Positions 61,939 through 64,000 of a DNA stretch of 64,000 nt are shown here, in pieces. The position numbers and the translations under genes are program-made. The notes below the pieces were generated by a model, which worked only from the letters and a program-made list of their open reading frames with translations, had not been told where the DNA came from and did no database searches. The stretch is from Halomonas campaniensis (GTDB lineage Bacteria; Pseudomonadota; Gammaproteobacteria; Pseudomonadales; Halomonadaceae), in assembly GCF_002211105.1 (NCBI RefSeq), contig NZ_JPUA01000034.1, forward strand, positions 323,250 through 387,249, in the 5' to 3' direction. Each line of letters begins with the position of its first letter. Within the stretch, counting starts at the first letter, position 1.

Positions 61939-64000
61939 TTACTCCGGTAGCGCGTAGCCAATCACGTAATCGCCCATCTTGGTGCCAAAGGTGCCGTGGC
62001 CCCCCGCCGTGACAACCACATACTGGCGGCCATCCTGGCCTGTATAGGTCATCGGCGTAGCTTGGCCACCTGCTGGCAGGCGCGCTTTATACAGCTCCTC
62101 GCCGGTGGTGATGTCGTATCCGCGCAGGTACTGATCTAGCGTGCCGCTCAAGAACGACACCCCGCCTGCAGTGGTCAGCGGGCCGCCTAGCGCCGGAACG
62201 CCGACGTTCAAGCCAATCGGCAGGTCAAACGGCATGCTGTCCCGCGTGGTGCCATTGCGGTGCTTCCATACCACCTCGGCACTTTGCAGGTCGATACCGG
62301 CTACGTCGCCCCAGGAGGGCGCTTGGCAGGGCAGGCCCAGTACCGAAAGCAACGGGCCGAGCTCAACGGCATAGGGGGCACCTGCATTGGCTTGCAGGCC
62401 CTGTTCGCTCGCCGAGCCCTGGCCCTCTTCTACCTCTTCACGAGGAATTAACGTAGATACAAACGCCAAGTATTTAGCGCCAGTGAAGAGCGCTTGGCGC
62501 TCAGGGTCAACGGCGACGCCGCCCCAGTTCATCACACCAACGTTGCCGGGGTAGACGATACTGCCTTCCAGAGAAGGTGGCGTATATTGGCCTTCGTAGC
62601 GCAAGGAGTTGAACTGAATGCGGCACATCATCTGATCAAACGGTGAAGCACCCCACATATCGCGCTCGGTGAGCGGCGGTGGCAGTAGGTTAAGCGCTGA
62701 CCGCGGCTGCGTCTCGGCGGTCCAGTCGCCTTCGACGGCGCCCTGAGGTGCAGGCACCTCTTCAATGGGCACAATCGGCTCACCGGTTGCGCGGTTCAAT
62801 ACATACAGGCTGCCCTGCTTGGTCGGCTGAATAACCGCGGGCTGGGTGCCTTCATCAGTGGCCAAATCAATCAGTACCGGTTGCGCAGGTGAGTCCATAT
62901 CCCAGAGGTCGTGGTGTACGAACTGGTAAACCCACTCAACCTGACCATCTTCCAGGTTGAGTGCCACTAGACCCGCGCTGTAGGTTTCATCGTTCTCGGT
63001 GCGGTCAGCGCCATACTGGTCAGGCGTGGCGTTGCCCATCGGCAGATAAACCATGCCCAGTGCTTCATCAACGCTGATGGGTGCCCATACGTTAGGGGAG
63101 CCGCGGGTGTAAGTCTCGCCTTCGGCTAACGGGTCGGTGTCGTCAGGGTTACCGCTATCCCAGTTCCACACCAGTTCGCCGGTATGCACGTCAAAGGCAC
63201 GAATAACGCCGGAGGGCTCGTCAATGGAGCTGTTGTCGGTGACATGGCCACCCAGAATAACCAGATTTTCGGTTACCGTCGCAGGGGAAGTGGAGTAGTA
63301 ACCGCCCGGTGAGAAGTCACCAATATTGTTGGTGAGATCAATCTCACCGTTATCGCCAAAGCTGGCACACCGCTCGCCCGTATCCGCATTCAGTGCAATC
63401 AAGCGCGCATCCGCCGTCGGCAGGTAGAGCCTGCGTGGGCACATAACGTCGGTCTCACTGAGCATTGGCTGCGTGTTACCGTTTTCTTCCACACCAAACA
63501 GCAGGGATAGGAAGGAGAGATCCAGGCTGAAAATATCGCTATCATCGAAGATATCGAAAGAGAGAGCCGTTGCACTGCTCGGGGCAGCGTCACTGTTTGT
63601 CTCTTCTGTGCTATCGGTAGCAGCGTCGTTAGTGTCAGTAGAATAGTTTGCAGCGTCATAGTAGGCGAGGCCGCGACAAGTCATATGCGCCCAGCCAGAG
63701 AAGTCATCCGCCCCCATGGTGCTGATCTCGGGGTCAAACGCCCAGAGGGTTTCACCGGTTTCGGGTGATAGCGCCATCGCCCGGCTGTGCGAGGTACAGA
63801 TATACAGGCTGTCGTTCACTTTCAGCGGGGTATTCTGATTGGTGATCTCCGGGGGCGCATTGGGGCCCGCTTTGTCGCCGGTTTGAATCCGCCATACCTC
63901 TTCGAGCTCTCCGATGTTTTCCGGGGTAATTTGATCCAGTGAAGAGTAGTGAGTGCCCGCATTGGTGCCGCCATAGGCGGGCCCGCCTTCGCCCGCCCCT
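61939..64000 (-). CDS. gcd: Membrane-bound PQQ-dependent glucose dehydrogenase (5' end beyond window)
   Basis: About 686 residues are visible; the frame is open to the right edge, so the N-terminal membrane helices (about 100-150 residues in E. coli Gcd) lie outside. The visible part begins with GGTNAGTHYSSLDQITPENI and ends GTFGTKMGDYVIGYALPE, both typical of the glucose/quinate/shikimate quinoprotein family, with periplasmic beta-propeller repeats, VHHDLWDMD and CPRRLYLPTADARLIALNADTGE. An internal GTG at 63819 is not a start. An unusual acidic Ser/Asp/Thr-rich insertion of about 60 residues precedes CPRRLYLP. It oxidises sugars in the periplasm using PQQ and ubiquinone. Confidence 0.92.
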   Translation of the reverse strand, partial: GAGEGGPAYGGTNAGTHYSSLDQITPENIGELEEVWRIQTGDKAGPNAPPEITNQNTPLKVNDSLYICTSHSRAMALSPETGETLWAFDPEISTMGADDFSGWAHMTCRGLAYYDAANYSTDTNDAATDSTEETNSDAAPSSATALSFDIFDDSDIFSLDLSFLSLLFGVEENGNTQPMLSETDVMCPRRLYLPTADARLIALNADTGERCASFGDNGEIDLTNNIGDFSPGGYYSTSPATVTENLVILGGHVTDNSSIDEPSGVIRAFDVHTGELVWNWDSGNPDDTDPLAEGETYTRGSPNVWAPISVDEALGMVYLPMGNATPDQYGADRTENDETYSAGLVALNLEDGQVEWVYQFVHHDLWDMDSPAQPVLIDLATDEGTQPAVIQPTKQGSLYVLNRATGEPIVPIEEVPAPQGAVEGDWTAETQPRSALNLLPPPLTERDMWGASPFDQMMCRIQFNSLRYEGQYTPPSLEGSIVYPGNVGVMNWGGVAVDPERQALFTGAKYLAFVSTLIPREEVEEGQGSASEQGLQANAGAPYAVELGPLLSVLGLPCQAPSWGDVAGIDLQSAEVVWKHRNGTTRDSMPFDLPIGLNVGVPALGGPLTTAGGVSFLSGTLDQYLRGYDITTGEELYKARLPAGGQATPMTYTGQDGRQYVVVTAGGHGTFGTKMGDYVIGYALPE

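Noticed and set aside
63819..63819. GTG at 63819 as the start of the PQQ dehydrogenase
   Set aside because: The frame continues upstream to the edge with family sequence (GGTNAGTHYSSLDQI), so the gene is truncated by the window and this is an internal Val.

Overview
The window looks like a chromosomal segment from a Halomonas-like gammaproteobacterium. This rests on gene content and not on any search: a xanthophyll crt cluster, an LplT-PlsC-AAS fusion acyltransferase, MsrPQ, RlmA, a YejM/PbgA homologue, an AaeXAB efflux operon, a PQQ glucose dehydrogenase with a long acidic insertion, and moderate to high GC. There is no rRNA, tRNA, CRISPR array or intact insertion sequence that I can see.

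Region 1 (1-7.8 kb) is an envelope-stress or efflux locus. A MipA/OmpV-like porin gene, a QseB/PmrA-type response regulator and its (partial) sensor kinase run leftward. Divergently, an RND adaptor, an RND pump and a Tat-signal amidohydrolase form a three-gene operon. The divergent promoter holds a 13-bp perfect inverted repeat containing CTTAC-N6-CTTAC, the architecture of QseB/PmrA boxes.

Region 2 (7.9-18.3 kb) is a leftward carotenoid locus. A two-component system is followed by crtE, an ABC-2 ATPase and permease, crtZ, type 2 isopentenyl diphosphate isomerase, crtY, crtI and crtB, mostly with overlapping or nearly touching genes. The set predicts synthesis of zeaxanthin from IPP/DMAPP and FPP, with no ketolase or glucosyltransferase. 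The embedded ABC exporter and the upstream two-component system are the most interesting unexplained parts. Base composition changes sharply between crtZ and idi, as if the operon were assembled from two sources.

Region 3 (18.6-32 kb) contains a YejM-like sulfatase-fold protein that keeps metal-site residues lost in E. coli YejM, several MFS transporters with local regulators (DeoR, TetR), an SDR, RidA, a LysR and the aaeXAB operon. Between 22.6 and 24.3 kb lies a gene graveyard: an IorB fragment and an AraC/LysR deletion fusion.

Region 4 (32-49.5 kb) carries an Rrf2 regulator with a thioredoxin-reductase-like flavoprotein, DUF1275, an MFS with a MmyB-type regulator, LysR/MdaB, a subtilase with Glu in place of the catalytic Asp, MsrPQ, an FMN glutamate synthase-like protein, the DUF2157-DUF4401-GDYXXLXY trio, an MscS-type channel and an alpha/beta hydrolase.

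Region 5 (49.5-64 kb) contains the aas fusion, two regulators, an EamA transporter, RlmA, a cold-shock protein with a long leader, a dicarboxylate/glutamate symporter, a deaminase, a 57-residue YqaE/Pmp3 protein, a TonB receptor resembling the PQQ receptor PqqU (YncD), and a convergent PQQ-dependent glucose dehydrogenase that runs off the right edge. The last two genes suggest a PQQ-scavenging and PQQ-using pair.
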